A stretch of DNA of 64,000 nt, taken from contig CM055095.1 in the NCBI GenBank assembly GCA_029204225.1, positions 72,775,990 through 72,839,989 on the forward strand, read 5' to 3'. Position 1 is the stretch's first letter; each line of letters opens with the position of its first letter. Below are positions 63,753 through 64,000 of the stretch, one piece after another. The notes below the pieces were generated by a model. That model made no database searches. It had not been told where the DNA came from and saw only the letters and a list, made by a program, of their open reading frames with translations. The translations under genes and the position numbers were made by a program. The DNA comes from Diphasiastrum complanatum. Its lineage: Eukaryota > Streptophyta > Lycopodiopsida > Lycopodiales > Lycopodiaceae.

Positions 63753-64000
63753 GAGATTTCAACTACTTTAGTCATATTTTGATAAATTGTTAATATGAGG
63801 CCAAAACTCATTATAGACTTAGAGATAGACTTCTTGAAGTTATATTAATTTAAAATACATTCAACAAACACCTTTTGAAAGTGTGGGAAAGTTGGTAGGA
63901 GTTTGAGAGAGATTCAAATTTGAACTTTGGGTACATTGAATCTAGTTCCAAAAATAGTAGGGTTTACAGATTGGAGGGAAAGCCAAGTGGCCAAATAGGG
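63748..64000 (+). repeat. C9 3' LTR, cut by the window end
   Basis: Starts TGTGAGAGATTTCAAC. It aligns with 59642-59840 over the shared part and continues with GGGAAAGCCAAGTGGCC, as in C8, to the last base of the window. Confidence 0.92.

Larger units (their letters stand above)
59642..64000 (+). mobile_element. C9: non-autonomous Ty1/copia derivative with gag-protease and eroded pol
   Basis: A truncated 5' LTR (59642-59840), leader, Gag, zinc knuckle and protease, then about 2.4 kb in which pol is replaced by a strongly altered remnant. The coding end KLVEEGL, the polypurine tract and the 3' LTR (from 63748, running off the window) follow. The RT YVDD is not preserved and no complete integrase or RNase H is present. 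Gag and LTR mark it as a relative of C8 and C5. Confidence 0.9.

Overview
This window reads as intergenic, retrotransposon-packed DNA from a land plant with a large, repeat-rich nuclear genome. The grounds are Ty1/copia polyproteins of plant type, primer-binding sites (PBS) matching the plant initiator-Met tRNA, Ty3/gypsy elements with an Asp-tRNA-like PBS and an extra 3' ORF (Tat/Athila-like organisation), and long GA/GT microsatellites. I cannot name the species. I found no intact host gene, no rRNA or tRNA gene and no CRISPR array. The only plausible host-gene relic is a short pectin-methylesterase-inhibitor-like fragment near 11.1-11.3 kb.

Layout (C = copia, G = gypsy). 1-10911: C1 (+), split by C2 (-, 5535-10784, 613-bp LTRs, target duplication ACCTT). 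10912-12111: flank with the inhibitor-like fragment, GA and GT tracts and a degenerate tandem repeat. 12112-18542: C3 (-), a structurally complete copia with 655-bp LTRs, target duplication ATGTC and one open 1317-aa polyprotein. 18919-24922: G1 (+), Tat-like, split by the rearranged copia C4 (20196-23321). 24923-27060: G2 (+) and 27061-30000: G3 (-), two decayed gypsy fragments meeting tail to tail. 30001-35861: C5 (-), a complete copia with 653-bp LTRs, target duplication CGTAC and one open 1316-aa polyprotein.

36481-43490: C6 (+), a copia remnant interrupted exactly at its polypurine-tract/3'-LTR border by G4 (37030-43325, target duplication AGGAG). G4 is a Tat-like deletion derivative that keeps gag, the integrase tail and a large 3' ORF. 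44371-54795: G5 (-), a Tat-like element with integrase, RT, protease, gag, leader, PBS and 5' LTR, split at 48534-51140 by copia fragments C7 (-) and C8 (+). 54796-55495: a minus-strand 3' ORF of a second Tat-like element, abutting the outer end of the G5 LTR. 55496-59641: G6 (+), leader, gag and protease. 59642-64000: C9 (+), a copia that keeps gag and protease but carries a heavily eroded, open-frame remnant in place of pol; its 3' LTR runs off the window.

Relative ages can be read from nesting and LTR identity. C5 (no LTR difference seen) and C3 (one seen) are the youngest. C2 is older (about 13 differences in 613 bp). C1 and the gypsy elements are older still, with in-frame stops mostly explicable as CAG to TAG or CGA to TGA. 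C3 and C5 are the only elements here that look able to encode a full set of gag, protease, integrase, RT and RNase H, so they could in principle supply functions to defective relatives such as C9. The least expected signals are the conserved 3' ORF of the Tat-like elements, short motifs reiterated in their untranslated regions, a 14-bp palindrome shared by several copia families, and the C9 derivative.
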